Shown piece after piece: positions 48,016 through 60,351 of a stretch of 64,000 nt of DNA. Each line of letters begins with the position of its first letter. Positions within the stretch are counted from its first letter, which is position 1. Position numbers and translations under genes: made by a program. Source of the DNA: Hevea brasiliensis (lineage: Eukaryota; Streptophyta; Magnoliopsida; Malpighiales; Euphorbiaceae); NCBI RefSeq assembly GCF_030052815.1, contig NC_079504.1:85376249-85440248 (forward strand), given 5' to 3'. Below the pieces are notes generated by a model. It had not been told where the DNA came from and made no database searches. It saw only the letters and a list, made by a program, of their open reading frames with translations.

Positions 48016-48621
48016 GAATCCATCACGCCTAAAAAATTTCTTAAATGCAACTTTCTCACAAACACTAAAAACATCAGCAAAATCATCATCAATGGCCTAT
48101 AAATCTTTCACATAATCAAATCCTAACAACTTAGCATTAAGAACAGAAAGAAGTGCATATCTCCTAGAAAGTGCATCAGGTACCACATTTTCTTTCCCTT
48201 GCTTATAATTTATCACATATGGAAAAGATTCAATGAATTCAACCTATTTAGCATGCCTTTTATTCAACTTATTTTGACTCTTAATATGCTTTAAAGACCA
48301 ATGATCAGAATGAATGACAAACTCTTTAGGCCATAAATAATTCGACCAAGTCTCCAAAGCTCTAACCAATGCATACAACTCCTTGTCATAAGTAGAATAA
48401 TTCAAGGTAGCTCCATTAAGTTTCTCACTAAAATATGTAATTGGGCTTTTTTCTTGCATGAGAATAGCCCCAATCCCAACTCCAGATGAATCACACTCAA
48501 CTTCAAAGGTTTTATCAAAGTCAAGCAAACTCAATAATGGTGCAAAATAAAGTTTTTCTTTAATAACATTAAAAGCATGCTCTTGTTCTTTACCCCAAAA
48601 AAATGCAACATTCTTTTTCAT
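48016..48621 (-). pseudogene. Element E RNase H
   Basis: Reads [36 protein letters not shown] and [16 protein letters not shown], with a stop at 48244-48246. The same frame then continues [28 protein letters not shown] toward integrase. Catalytic Asp and Glu positions are visible. Confidence 0.85.
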
Positions 48622-49307
48622 AATCTCATCAATGGTGCAACAATTGAGCTTAAGTTTTTAACAAATCTCTTATAGAAACTAGCTAACCCATGAAAACTCC
48701 TCACATCAGACACACATTTAGGAGTTTGCTAATCTCTAATGGCTTTTACTTTCTCTTCATCAACTTTAATCCCATTACCACTCACCACAAAACCTAAGAA
48801 AATAACTTTCTCCATACAAAATGAATACTTTTTCAAATTGGCATACAACTTTTCTTTCCTTAACACATCAATCGTACTCCTTAAATGCTATAGATGATCA
48901 CCCAAATTCTTGCTATATACTAAGATATCGTTAAAGTACACAATAATAAATTTACCAATAAATGCATGCAACACATGATTCATTAATCTCATAGATGTGC
49001 TAAGAGCATTAGTTAGCCTAAAAGGCATAACTAGCCATTCATATAACCCATACTTTGTTTTGAAAGTAGTTTTCCATTAATCACCCATTTTCATCTTAAT
49101 CTGACGGTAACCACTTTTCAAATCAATTTTGGAAAACACAAAAGCACCATGTAACTCATCCAACATGTCATTTAATCTAGGGATAAGATTGCAGTACTTT
49201 ACAGTGATTTTATTAATGGCTCTACAATTCATGCACATCCTCCAAGTCCCATCCTTCTTAGGCACAAGCAACATTGGCACAACATATGGACTCACACTTT
49301 CCCTCAT
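48622..49307 (-). pseudogene. Element E reverse transcriptase
   Basis: Starts [20 protein letters not shown], then [15 protein letters not shown] and a stop at 49077-49079. The palm region continues in broken frames: the catalytic box reads [13 protein letters not shown], so the first Asp of YFDD has become Asn (near 48930). FLGFVVSGNGIKVDEEKVKA and [15 protein letters not shown] follow. It is inactive both by stops and by the catalytic change. Confidence 0.82.
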
Positions 49308-49876
49308 ATGTCACTTTGCCAAAAGTTCCTCCACTTGCCTCTGAAGTTCCTTTATCTCCTTAGGATTACTTTGGTAAATAGCGTAGTTTGGAATTGTAGC
49401 TTCAAGAACAATGGTTCTTAATGCCTCTAATGGGTGGTAGCCCAACTGGCATCTCATCAGGAAATACATCCTCATATTCATGCAAAAGAGATAAAGTAGA
49501 ACTAGGAGAAAAAGAATCAATAGCAGAAATAGATAAATAAGCCTCTTTGTACAAAATACAAACATAGGCTGGTTAGCATAAAAAGCTTCTTTCACATCTC
49601 TCTCTTTTGCAAACAAACTCACTTTTTTCTCACTTCTCTCTTTTTGCCAAGAACACTCTCCTTTTGCAACTCCTCTCAAGTTTTTTCTTTGCTTTTTTTT
49701 TTCCTTTCAATTTCCATACTTTTTCTCTCACTCTCATGTTCAGCCTCGCTAAGCTTTTCACTCTCCAACTCATTTTTCTCATTAAATGCTCTTTTAATCC
49801 TCACTTGATCCTCATACACTTACATAGGAGTCAAAGGTGCAAGTGTAATTTTCTTTCCTTCCATCTCAAAAGAATA
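49308..49876 (-). pseudogene. Element E linker between protease and RT
   Basis: Contains RT N-terminal wording (YQSNPKEIKELQRQVEELLAK) and, further upstream, a lysine/glutamate-rich stretch (FEMEGKKITLAPLTPM, then KNELESEKLSEAEHESEKK) typical of the protease-to-RT linker of this clade. Several stops break the frame. Confidence 0.75.
49872..49876. repeat. Target site duplication of the solo LTR, left half (GAATA)
   Basis: Exact repeat at 52979-52983. Confidence 0.95.
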
Positions 49877-52800
49877 TGTGACACCCCTTACCCGTGTACA
49901 GTATACCCGAGTAAGTAATGCCACACGGTGTACCAGCACACTCTAATATTCCTCAATTAATTTATATCATACTTTTGCATATAATTTATGAAATACAATT
50001 TGTTTAAGCCATTTATCAAAAGTATTATTCATTTAAGGTTCCGAAAATTTTAAAGAAAATCCGGCGGAGTACCGGCTAAAAATGGAGAAAACCGTTCTTC
50101 GGAACCTGTTAGAAACACTTCCAATAAACAAATTCATTCATTCTCAACTTCAATATCATCACAAAACTCAATATCAAGGTTTCAACAATTTTTCAGTTTC
50201 AGGTTTCAACAACCTTTTCATTTCTCAACATCCATTTCTCATATACAAGCAATAAATACATGCTTAAATCTTGCATTCATAGTCATAACTTTCATTATTT
50301 ACATAACCATCAAAATATATTACATGAGTTCAAATACATATGAGAAAATACAAATCTGCTACAAAATATCAAAATGACAAAATGACACCTAGTGCCCTAC
50401 CGATGCAATCGCAGTAGTGAGGTGACACGGACACCGAGCGTAATCCGGATGGACTCACCTACCTGTGGTCTACTGGGCTCACGATCGGGATCTCCAGTAC
50501 CTACGCGTGGCAAAAGCAACGCGCTAAGCAATAATGCTTAGTGGTGCAATAATATAATAGAAGAAAATAGCAAGAAAATAAATGTATAGTGAATGTGTAT
50601 GATTCATTTGTTTAGTATGGTTATATATACATTAATTCAGTAACTTGGTTCATTTCATTCATTTGGTTGCCCAAGTAACCTACACTAGACGCATCGGATC
50701 GATAACGGTAACCGCATTGGGTACCTAGTACCTCGGTCACACCATCGGTCACATATGTATCTCCGGTGTACCTGAGCAGCTAACAAGTGTAAATAATATC
50801 GGCACAAGGCCAAGTCTCAATACAAAGTCAGAATGGCTAAAAGCCATGAAATCACAGAATGGCATTTTTGCCATGTGCAGTACTGCTAACTGAACCCTAT
50901 TGGCATGCCAAACTATCCAAACCAATCTTGTTAGGTATACTAGGGCATTTGAAACTTTTAAATTTGTCAATTTGTGAATTTCAACTTTTTTGGTGTCACT
51001 ATTCATCATTGGTCAACAAAAATGTTGACTTTTGAAATAAAAATGTGTACATTGCCTTTGGCACTCCCAACATACCACATTTGGTGTTTAAAACTTGTTG
51101 GCATTAAGTGTTAATACCATTTCAAAGTGTAACCCACACAAGCAGAAAATTTCAGTTTTGGTGAGTCAACTTCACTGTTCCATTGGACACTGTTACTGTT
51201 GGAATTTGAAGAAATGCAAAACATGAAAGTTGTTCCTTATTTTGTCTAGTTGAATTTCCTTTTTTGAATCACTCCATTTGGAGTTTTGTAGCTCCAGATA
51301 TGGCTCAAAAACCCAGGCTGTCCGGATATGCAGTCTGCAGAAATTTACCATATCTACAGTGCATGAACAGTGACTTGAGTCACTTGGTTGAATGGGTTCT
51401 GGCCATAATTTGGGGTAGGTTCCTTCATGAAAGTTGTTTTTCTATGTCTTAACCTGTTGCTGTAAAAATTTCAGACCAATTGACCAAATCTACAGTGACT
51501 TATGGCCAAATGAACAGTTACTGTTCATTTGGTCAAATTCTGCAGAGGCAGTTTCAGGGTTTCGGATTGTGGCTGAGTTTTGACCCTTTGGCTTTGGTCT
51601 TTTGGGCATGGTTTCTTCAGCAAAAATGTGCCATTATAAGCCTAGTTTCATGTCCAATTGGCCAAACATCAATTGGACAAGCACAGCCCGAGTTATGGCA
51701 GTGCAAAGGGACTGAAATTTCAGTCCCTATGCTGCTGTCCATAGGGCAGTTTATACTTTCACTTTACCATCCCATTTTTCAGTTCTAATTAGGGTCAACC
51801 TACCTAAAATGGTCACTAATTGACCATTAAAAAGTCCTCTAACCATTTCCAAAGCTAAGTCACCATTTCACCTTCCCAAACCCTAATGTTCAACTAAGTT
51901 TACTCATAAACCTTGTCTAACATACTTAGTTCAATCTTCATGCATTTTAATACCTTAACCATGATTTCCAACAACTCTAAGTTTGTTAAACAATCAACCT
52001 CATACTCTCATAGGGCTGCTGAAAATTTAAAGTACCATAACACATGTAATTTACTTCAATTCCTTAAAATTTCTTAGCTCAAATGATGTTCTAACTAAGT
52101 TTAAAAGAAGAAGAATGAAATTTGTAGCACTAACCTTAATTTAGCCAAGTCTCTTTCTTGCCAACTTCAAGATTCTTGCTTCCTTTTTACTTCCAAGCAC
52201 TCTAGCTAGGGTAGATATTCATTTTTTATGAAGCTAATTATGGGAAATATGGTGAGATTTTAAGGAAATTTAAGCTTAAAGTGAGTAACAATGGTGGAAG
52301 GCTTTGGGAAAGAAAGGGCTATGGCTGAAATGAGGAAGAAGCTGCTGGAATTTGTGGTTATTTAGTCTTTATTTTGTCTTTTTATTTAGTAGGCAATTGA
52401 TGGCTTAAGGTGTGATTGGTCAAAATTTTTAAATGATGTCAGTTGTGCTTTATGTTGGATTTTCTTTTCTTTCACTACTCATTTCAAATTTAATTTCTAG
52501 CAATGTTTCTTCATATTTTATATTATATTAATTATTTACTCAACTGGACAAGTCGGCCAAAAATCACCTCGGAAGGCGAAATGACCAAAATGCCCTACGT
52601 TTGGCTTAACGGGTCAAAATTGTCTGTACCGATTGAAAAATTTTTCTAGGTATTTTCTTGGCATTCTAATGCCATAGGAACCTCAATAACCCTTCTCTGG
52701 AGTCTCAAAAATTATTTTATAATTTTTCACCCGGGTCTAGGGCTCCTCGTAACGAGAACCGCAACTTCCCTCCGGTTACCCATCGCTTGGGCACCGGCTC

Positions 52801-52978
52801 GTTTTACTTGATTGTATTTTATTTCTAAAATTTTTACTAAGTGTTTCTTATTAATATTTGAGTTAATTATGGTTCCTGACTTTAGTTTAATTATTTTTCC
52901 GAACGTTCTAGCTGTCCGGACCGACACCGGTCACCGGAACAGTAGGATGTACGGAGTGGTTACCGGGAGGGTGTTACA
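49877..52978 (-). repeat. Solo LTR of the A/B family (3102 bp)
   Basis: Complete LTR from tgtgacaccccttacccgtg to accgggagggtgttaca, flanked by GAATA duplications and with no internal sequence. It is what remains after recombination between the two LTRs of a former element. It is inserted in element E between protease and RT; removing it restores atctcaaaagaatatctattc. A 27-bp near-perfect palindrome ccaaatgaacagt-t-actgttcatttgg sits at 51506-51532. Confidence 0.96.
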
Positions 52979-52983
52979 GAATA
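52979..52983. repeat. Target site duplication of the solo LTR, right half (GAATA)
   Basis: Exact match to 49872-49876. Confidence 0.95.
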
Positions 52984-53278
52984 TCTATTCTCGTATCAAT
53001 CATATATTGGATGTTTATCAAATTGCCAAGGCCTTCCTAATAAAACATTTCCAGCTTACATAGGAACAACATAACACAATACCTCATCCTTATACCTACC
53101 AGTTAAAAAAAGTAACTAACACTTGTTTGTTCACCTTAACTTCTCCACAATCATTCAACCACTATAGTTTATGTGGTTTTGGATGCCTCAAAGTAGGCAA
53201 TCTCAACTTTTCCACCAATAAATTACTAGCCACATTAGTAAAACTGCCTCCATCAATGATCATACTACAGGCTCTATC
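52984..53278 (-). pseudogene. Element E protease
   Basis: After a TAG at 53279-53281 the frame reads DRACSMIIDGGSFTNVASNLLVEKL, with the aspartic protease motif in the form IIDGGS, then EVKVNKQVLVTFF before a stop near 53105. The distal part is decayed. Confidence 0.8.
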
Positions 53279-53956
53279 CTAAATAAGGCATCTAGTGTGG
53301 AAGATATTTTCCCTTTGTAGATCATCTCCCTCTTCTCCCTTCACTTGAGTACTTAAAGCTCTCATAGTGACTAAGGCAATAGCATTTACAACATATTCCT
53401 CTTCACGATCATCCTCCAATGGTGGCATGTCATCACTATCTTCCTCTTCTTTAGTCTCTATTTCTCTATTGTCCCTCATGATCATAACCCTTTTATTTGG
53501 ACATTGAGAAGCAATATGCTTAGTTCCCAAACACCTAAAACACTTGATGTCCCTATTCCTACTTGTAGTAGAAGTCACACCATTCTCTTTATTTTCCACC
53601 TTGTCTTTCCCTTTCTAATCCTCTTTCTTGGTCTTAGGAATAGATTTCACTTCTTTATCCTATTTTTCCTAATTCGGCTTCGATGAAGACTTGGAACCCA
53701 AATGTGCAACATGATGGTATCTAGCCATTCCTTTCTTTCTGAGTTGTTTTTCAACCTTCATAGCCATATGCACCATATCCTCCAACTCAATGTAGTGATA
53801 CAACTCAACAACATCAGCTATGTCTCTATTCAACCCATGCAAAAATCTAGCCATAGTGGCTTCTCTATCCTCCTCCATATTAGCCCTTATAATTACTATT
53901 TCCATCTCTTTATGGTATTCCTTCATGCACTTCGACCCTTGCACTAATATTTATAA
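53279..53956 (-). pseudogene. Element E gag, C-terminal two thirds
   Basis: Reads QGSKCMKEYHKEMEI, EEDREATMARFLHGLNRDI and VHMAMKVEKQLRKKG, then a stop near 53669, then a zinc knuckle CFRCLGTKHIASQCPNK (C-X2-C-X4-H-X4-C) and an acidic stretch (EEEDSDDMPPLEDDREEEY). The N-terminal part lies beyond element F, outside this window. Confidence 0.85.
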
Positions 53957-54860
53957 CCTTTTGTCACACCCTACTCCTCTGTAAGATGTAACATGATCCC
54001 GTAGTACACCTAATGAATTACCGTACTTCGCCTACCGATAACCCATTAGATATACTACAAGGGATTTTAAAACAATTTCGTGCAATTTAAATCATCGATT
54101 AAAATCTGGTGTTATAAAATTTTTTTCAAAATTTCGGCAAAGTGCCGGCTGTATTTTGAGAAAACAGTTCTTCAATCCTGCAAAAGAAAAATGCTCCCAA
54201 TATGTTTTCTCAAATACAACTTCAGTAACTTCAATTCAATTCACAATTCAATTCTCAATACACAATCAATTCATTTTCAAACTAATCCCATCATAAAGAA
54301 ATATCTCATTCATTTCAAGACTCAAAATTTATATTACAAACTATTCAGATAATTGAAATTCCAAATTTACATTTACAATAATTTACATTTGATTACATAC
54401 CAAAATATTTTACAAGAGTTTTATATACAACTGCTCAAATAATTTACATACATATTATTACATGCTTACATCAAAACCTATGTACATGGGTATACCTATG
54501 ATATACCTGGAGCTTATCCGAATATATCTTCAATGAAATTTACTTATCGCTCTATGCTCTTCTTACTCATGACATACAAAGCTATCGCTGAGTGGTGAAC
54601 TCAGTGGTGCACAACTATAATTTAAAACATAGTACAATATACATTGACAAATTTTACAGTAAATAATTTGAGAATCTGAATACTGATCAAATTTCACAAC
54701 TCAAAATACTCATTGCCAATAATGTAAATCATTTGTATAAATGACTTGGAGCACAAAATTCAATTTATCATATCTTGACTATCCATTTAAGTAATTCCAA
54801 CAAAATTAATTATACATAAACCATAATTAAAATCACCATTCCTTACCATTCAAAAGCCAT

Positions 54861-55025
54861 TCTGTATCTCAAAAATCATTATGTATCTCAAATATCATAT
54901 TGTATCTCAAAAGTCATTATGTATCTCAAAAATCATTATGTATCTCAAAAATCAATATGTATCTCAAAAATTAATCTTTATCTCAAAAACCATGTCGTAT
55001 CTCAAAAATCAATCTTTATCTCACT
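54861..55025. repeat. 20-bp tandem repeats in element F LTR
   Basis: About nine units built on tatctcaaaaatcattatg, with a/t substitutions. The same array is in the 5' LTR at about 62010-62180, so it predates insertion. Confidence 0.88.
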
Positions 55026-55062
55026 AATATGCAAGACTAATCCGAAAGGGCCATATTCGATG

Positions 55063-55132
55063 TGATTCTAACTCCCTATGGTCGGGGAGGTCGAATCTGA
55101 TTCTAACTCCCTATGGTCGGGGAGGTCGAATC
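55063..55132. repeat. 35-bp tandem pair in element F LTR
   Basis: tgattctaactccctatggt and following 15 bases occur twice in a row, at 55063 and 55098. The 5' LTR copy (about 62218-62285) has the same pair with lost bases at tctga, ccct and gggg sites. Confidence 0.9.
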
Positions 55133-58100
55133 AGCGTGCAGCACCATCACAATAATGAATCTTCCGCAAGGGCCATAACGATAAAATAAACTTAGATCTA
55201 ACCTCAAATCAGAGGAAAATCTAAGCCTGTGCACGTACCATGGTAATCAAAACACAACTAACTCCATTGTCTTCTCAACAAATGAGAGAGAGTAATAACC
55301 TAGTCAAGCATCTATAGTGAGATATAAAACAATATCACAATCCTTTTAGTGAGCATAAATCACAATATAATTCGATTCAAAGTCAATTCCAATATCCAAT
55401 AATTTTTATGCTCAACACAAATCAAATCATAAATTTGCATTTTCCCATGAAAATTACCATCACAATTCAAAACATGTTCTATCACAATTTTCCAAAACAT
55501 AATTTATTCAATCCATAACAATGCTTAATACTTGTGGAGATACCATTTCACAAAGCTAAATTCATACATACTATAACAATTTTCAGTAATCATTGAATTA
55601 AATCCAATGCTTGTTAAAGATAATACATAAGAAAATATGTCATTTAATCATATGAAATATTCAAATAAAATCAGTTAAAAACTAGTTGTGCACAAACACA
55701 ACTTAAAATAATAACATACAATTAATCATATGAAATATTATTCAGAGCAAAATCAGTTGAAAACTAGTTGTGCACAAACCTCTGATGACTGTCTCCCTGA
55801 TCTGGACTCAGTGTTTCCTTCCCTTTTGCTGAGTCCTTGTTAACTGAGAAACACAATTTGAAGTGTTTCAGTGCTAAATTAAACTGTCTCTATCGATGGT
55901 GTTTGGTAAATAATGCATTGAACTCAATTATTCACTTAATCACCTAATATACCAACCCTCATTGCGTTTTAGGTAAATTAGGTCTTAGTGTCGTTAATAT
56001 GTCACATTCGATAGGGTTTTAGGTTTGGTACGTTTTACCAAAGTCATTTCCTTGTTTAGTGCATTTTAGTGCAAATTGCTGGATTCCGGGATACTGGTTT
56101 GACCTAACCAGACGATCTAGTTCCCTCGGTTTTCGGGTCTCGGTCGAAACTACAAACTTGTAGATCTAGGTCTTATTGCACGCGGGGCAAAATTTCAGGT
56201 CAATCCGAGTTAAGTAGACCAAGTTATGGTCATTATACTATTGCTGGTCAAATGGTACCATTTTAGGTCAATTTTAGGTCAATTTGGTCAACTCTGGTTC
56301 GGCCAATTTTTGGACCCGAACTTGTGCAAGTTGTTTGACTTGCTTATGGTCATTTCTGGGCTTTGGTTTCTTCATAAGACTTGTAGGTATGGGTCTTAAC
56401 TATTCATGGTTAAAATTTCAGGTCAATTGGACCTGTTTTGAGTGAGTTATGGCCTAAATACTCACTGCTGCCCAAATGGTCAGTTTTTAGGTCTCAAGTG
56501 TACCTAATCCGAATTGGTCATTTTCTTAGGTCACCTTGCAAGCAGAATTTTGGTATGGTTTCTCAATGAAAGTTGGCACATTTTGTGCCTAGTTTCACCT
56601 CAAATTGGTCTCATACCAATTGAGGTTACACTTTTAAGGTTATAGGCTAAAATGTACACTGCCCTTGATTACTTTGCTTAACACACATCAACTACACACA
56701 TTTACTTTGCAATTTGTTTACTTCCCTACCAATCTGTTTTGGTACATTAACCACAGTATAATCTACTTTACATTAACATTATTTTGGGCAGATTACCATT
56801 ACCCTCAACACACCAAATATAATTCACATTTACAATATCTCAATACCATTACATACACACCTAAACACCACTAATTCTCACATACACTTTACACAATAAT
56901 TTCATACACATATCCTTCATTCCTTAATGCCACAATTCTGCCAACACTCCCATGAATATACACATTTATTCAAGTGTCCCCAAGGCTGCCAAAATTTGTC
57001 CTTCAACATCAAATTGCTCTACAATCCATCAATTCTCATCCAAGTGCCAAAATCACCATATATATGTGAAACAATTCATTAGGATATTAATTTACCATGA
57101 TCAACATTATTTCTCATCAATTATATGCATAATAAATCATCAAATGTGTGACCCCATGGCTGTCCAAAAATGGCTATCTCAATAACTATTTAAACTTCAA
57201 AATTTCCTTTACAAAACTAACACCCATAACATAAACATAAAGTTTAACAAGGAAATTCTCAAAAATGTAAACTTACCTTTGTTTGTAACTTGCTAAACCT
57301 TCACCAAACTTCTCAAAATTGGTATCAATATCTTCCTTGTGATGTGTAGACCATTTTTTGTGAAGGAACTTAAAGGATTGGAGTTGAAATGGAGAGTTAA
57401 GAAAGCTTGCATGAAAAATGGCTATGGAGTTTCCTCTCACCTCATTCACGGCAATGTTGAATGCAAATGAGGAAGATGAATTATTCAGCTGCATTTTAAG
57501 TGTACACATGTCCCACTATGTGTTTAATTAATTCCCTTAGTGGTCCACTAAAAATTAAATCATTTTATAAGTTAAACTTTCACTTAATCCCACATTAACC
57601 CATGATTTTAGCTATTTACTTTAGGTACCACCAAATTAATTTTTCATTTCATTTTCTAAGTGTAATATTATTTATTTTTAATGGACATTTAGGTCAAAAG
57701 ACAATTCGGGATGTCAAATGACCATAATGCCCTGCTCGTTATTACGTTCATTTTTCTAGACAGGGTTTTGTCTGTTTTTCGATTTCTCACTTTTCTTTGT
57801 ACTATTTATTTAATTTTTCTTTGATATTTCTAATGAGATTTATTCTTCAACAAGGGTCTATTTATGTCCTAAAAATGTTTTCCGTGGTTTCGCAGTCGAG
57901 TATTAGTCAACGGTCCACGCCGTGACTTCCCTAAGATCACCCATCGCTAGGGTTCCCGGCTCGCTTAAATTGGTTACAATTTTTTGATATGATTTTTCCT
58001 TTGTTTTTCTTGCATTTTCTTTTCTTGTATTTCATTATTTTATGTCTCCTCACTCATATCAAGGTGTAGTTCTAGGCATCCTAGCTGTTCGGACAGCACT

Positions 58101-58146
58101 GGTCACCGGAACAGCAGAACGCACTACCGAACTTAGGGGTGTTACA

Positions 58147-58165
58147 ATTCTCCCCCCCTTAAATA
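58147..58165 (-). other. Polypurine tract of element F
   Basis: Coding strand tttatttaagggggggagaat immediately before the LTR start TGTAACACC. Confidence 0.88.
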
Positions 58166-58189
58166 AATTTCGTCTCGAAATTTTACCTG

Positions 58190-59212
58190 GCATTAGTCTC
58201 TGAACAGTTGTGGGTGCTGTCTCCTCATATCCTCTTCACGTTTCCAAGTAGCTTCCTGGCCTAAATGATGGTTCCACAGCACTTTAACCAGGTGTATTTG
58301 TTTGTTCCTCAGCTGCTTCACCTCATATGCCAGAATTTTTATGGGTTCTTCCTCATATGAGAGGTCTGGATTTACCTCAATCTCTTCAACTGATAGTACA
58401 TGAGATGGGTCTCATCTGTACCTCCTTAACATGGACACATGGAAGACATTGTGTATCCTTGCTAACTCTGGAGGTAATGCTAACTCTGGAGGTAATTCCA
58501 ACCGATATGCCAAAGGACCCACTCTTTCCAGAACTTCATATGGTCCGATGAAACGAGGACTCAGTTTCCTCTTTCTGCCAAATCTCATAATCCTCTTCCA
58601 AGGAGAAACTTTGAGGAATACCTTATCACCCACTGCATATTCAATATCTCTTCTCTTTAGATCAACATAGGACTTATGACGGTCTGATGCAGCCTTAAGT
58701 CTATCTCTGATCAATCTGATATTTTCCTCTGTCTGCTGAACAATCTCTGGCCCAATCATCTTTCCTTCACCTACTTCATCCCAACATAAGGGAGTTTCGC
58801 ACTTTCTGCCATACAAAGCTTCATATGGAGGCATCTCTATGCTTGATTGGTAGCTGTTGTCATAAGCAAACTCAATCAAAGGCAAGTGTGTATCCCAACT
58901 ACCTTCAAATTCAATCACACAAGCCCGTAGCATATCCTCCAATGTCTGAATAACCCTTTCAGGTTGGCCATCTGTCTGTGGGTGGAATGCTGTGCTGAAG
59001 TTCAATCTAGTTCCTAGGGCTCTCTGAAGACTACCCCAGAATCTAGAAGTGAACCTAGGATCTCTGTCAGACACAATTGATACTGGCACTCCATGCAATT
59101 TTACAATTTTATATATGTACAATTTGGCCAATCTTTTAAGGCTATAGTCCATCCGGACTGGCAAAAAGTGAGCAGACTTGGTTAGTCTATCAACTATAAT
59201 ATACTGTATCAT
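58190..59212 (-). pseudogene. Element F integrase and chromodomain
   Basis: The open part (266 residues from 59212) starts inside the integrase core (IIVDRLTKSAHFLPVRMDYS), carries [15 protein letters not shown] and HPQTDGQPERVIQTLEDML with no intron, then [19 protein letters not shown] and [12 protein letters not shown]. It has a six-residue duplication (LPPELA twice) from an 18-bp tandem repeat at 58471-58506. A TGA at 58412-58414 follows RRYR. In the same frame the chromodomain follows, DPSHVLSVEEIEVNPDLSYE and LVKVLWNHH with EATWKREEDM, to about 58190. Confidence 0.9.
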
Positions 59213-59530
59213 GACTATTCTATGTCCTCGGAAATCTCGTCACAAAATCCATAGTTATCTATTCCCTTACAATGTTTCATAGGGTGCCACTTGTATGCTA
59301 GCTTGACACTTATTAATGTATACGAATTCTGTTAGTGGAATGTATCTGTCCCATCTCCCCACGGATTCAATGACACAAGTTCTCAGTATATTCTCGAGGG
59401 CTTATTACGCATTACAGGTTATTATTATCATTTCATTTCATTATTTACAGGAACTCAATGAGTTTTTTAAAATTTACCTGAATCACTTGTTTCGACTGTC
59501 CATCCATCTGAGGATAATAAGTCGTACTGA
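59213..59530 (-). pseudogene. Second partial integrase segment in element F, with intron-like insert
   Basis: The DNA codes for a further copy of the integrase middle: DGQSKQVIQ, an insert beginning GTAAATTTTAAAAAACTC and ending near GCGTAATAAG, then LENILRTCVIES and WDRYIPLTEF to ASIQVAPYE. The insert lies at the same codon boundary as the intron in element A, but its acceptor is degraded. It lies upstream of the intact-looking, intronless integrase, so the two come from different templates. Confidence 0.7.
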
Positions 59531-60351
59531 TATCTCTAAGCTTATAGCAATTACTGTGGTACAGGTAATTCACACTAATGTAACTGAGTCACTGACTCTA
59601 GCTACCTTACAAGTGTAGTCATTTGATAGGCTAGTTCTGAAGTTTTAAATTTCTGACTAAAATTTCCACATTTATTTCCAGTAATAGTACTTTATTTGGG
59701 TGGAACTGTATCAATTTATAGATTACTTACAAATATTCTTAATTTATTATGCCACAAGGAAGCACGTAGCTCTACACAATAATCCCGTGTCGATACTGTA
59801 ATCTGTAGCTTACAATACAAACATTGAGAACATTATATAGTCACTATGTTATAACCTCATGGACTAGGTTTCCTAACATCTTATCTTTCTCAAATCCACT
59901 AATATCCCAAACCGATTCTGATTACAATTTCCTTTGACAATTACTAACAGTAACATCTTTGTCCTCATCTAGAGCAATTCTATTACTGTAACTTACTTTT
60001 AGGTCCTCTTGCCTTACATTAAGTAGGCTTGCCAATTAGCCTTATAATTTATGGTATGTTAGAAAATACTTTTAACTAACAATTCTTCCAAAATTAATGT
60101 CAATCATACTTGTTATTACAATTATTATCCTAAAAGACTAGTCACTAATACATCAAAATTCATTCCCATGTAAAGGAATAACAACAGAACATATAGTTCT
60201 GACACTAACACATAACTAAGTAGTGCTGGGATCAAATAATAACTAATTGTTTCTTTCAAAATTTAAGAACTTACCAGCAGCTACATCTGAAGTTTCTGCT
60301 CTTTCTCCTTGGCGCACAGTGGACGCCCGATCGTGCACTACCATATTCGGG
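59531..60351. other. Element F internal non-coding sequence
   Basis: No gene. About 59550-60110 is a single diverged version of the 887-bp block that is triplicated in element D (shared order: aactgagtc..ctctagctacctta, agtaataaaactctat-type, cacatagctctacacaataa, taacttacttttaggtcctc). The remainder matches D's spacer. Confidence 0.7.

Larger units (their letters stand above)
46394..53961 (-). mobile_element. Element E: decayed chromovirus of a second clade (CRM-like)
   Basis: Minus-strand order: gag 53956-53279, protease 53278-53100, [solo LTR insertion], linker, RT, RNase H, integrase ending near 46756. Sequence wording in RT ([18 protein letters not shown]), integrase (NPLTLLDLLPLPTN, GRKQVIFNPRDLVWVHLRKE, SEYNVSAIFKI) and gag (RFLHGLNRDIADVVEL) is that of chromoviruses of the CRM/Reina type and differs from A and B. 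No LTR of its own is visible: the left end joins an unrelated leader-like repeat and the right end is cut by element F. Confidence 0.85.
53962..58146 (-). repeat. Element F 3' LTR (4185 bp)
   Basis: Begins tgtcacaccctactcc and ends acttaggggtgttaca. Contains a run of about nine 20-bp units (54861-55025), a 35-bp tandem pair (55063-55132), and three internal modules near 56150, 56370 and 56562 of the type seen in the other LTR families. Open frames are non-credible. Confidence 0.95.

Noticed and set aside
49607..49918. Plus-strand frame rich in Phe/Leu/Ser at the solo LTR's left edge
   Set aside because: It is antisense to element E's Lys/Glu-rich linker and crosses the LTR junction; a shadow.
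54861..55025. CRISPR-like regular array
   Set aside because: Units are contiguous 20-bp tandem repeats without unique spacers, within a plant LTR; likewise the 35-bp array at 26889-27240.
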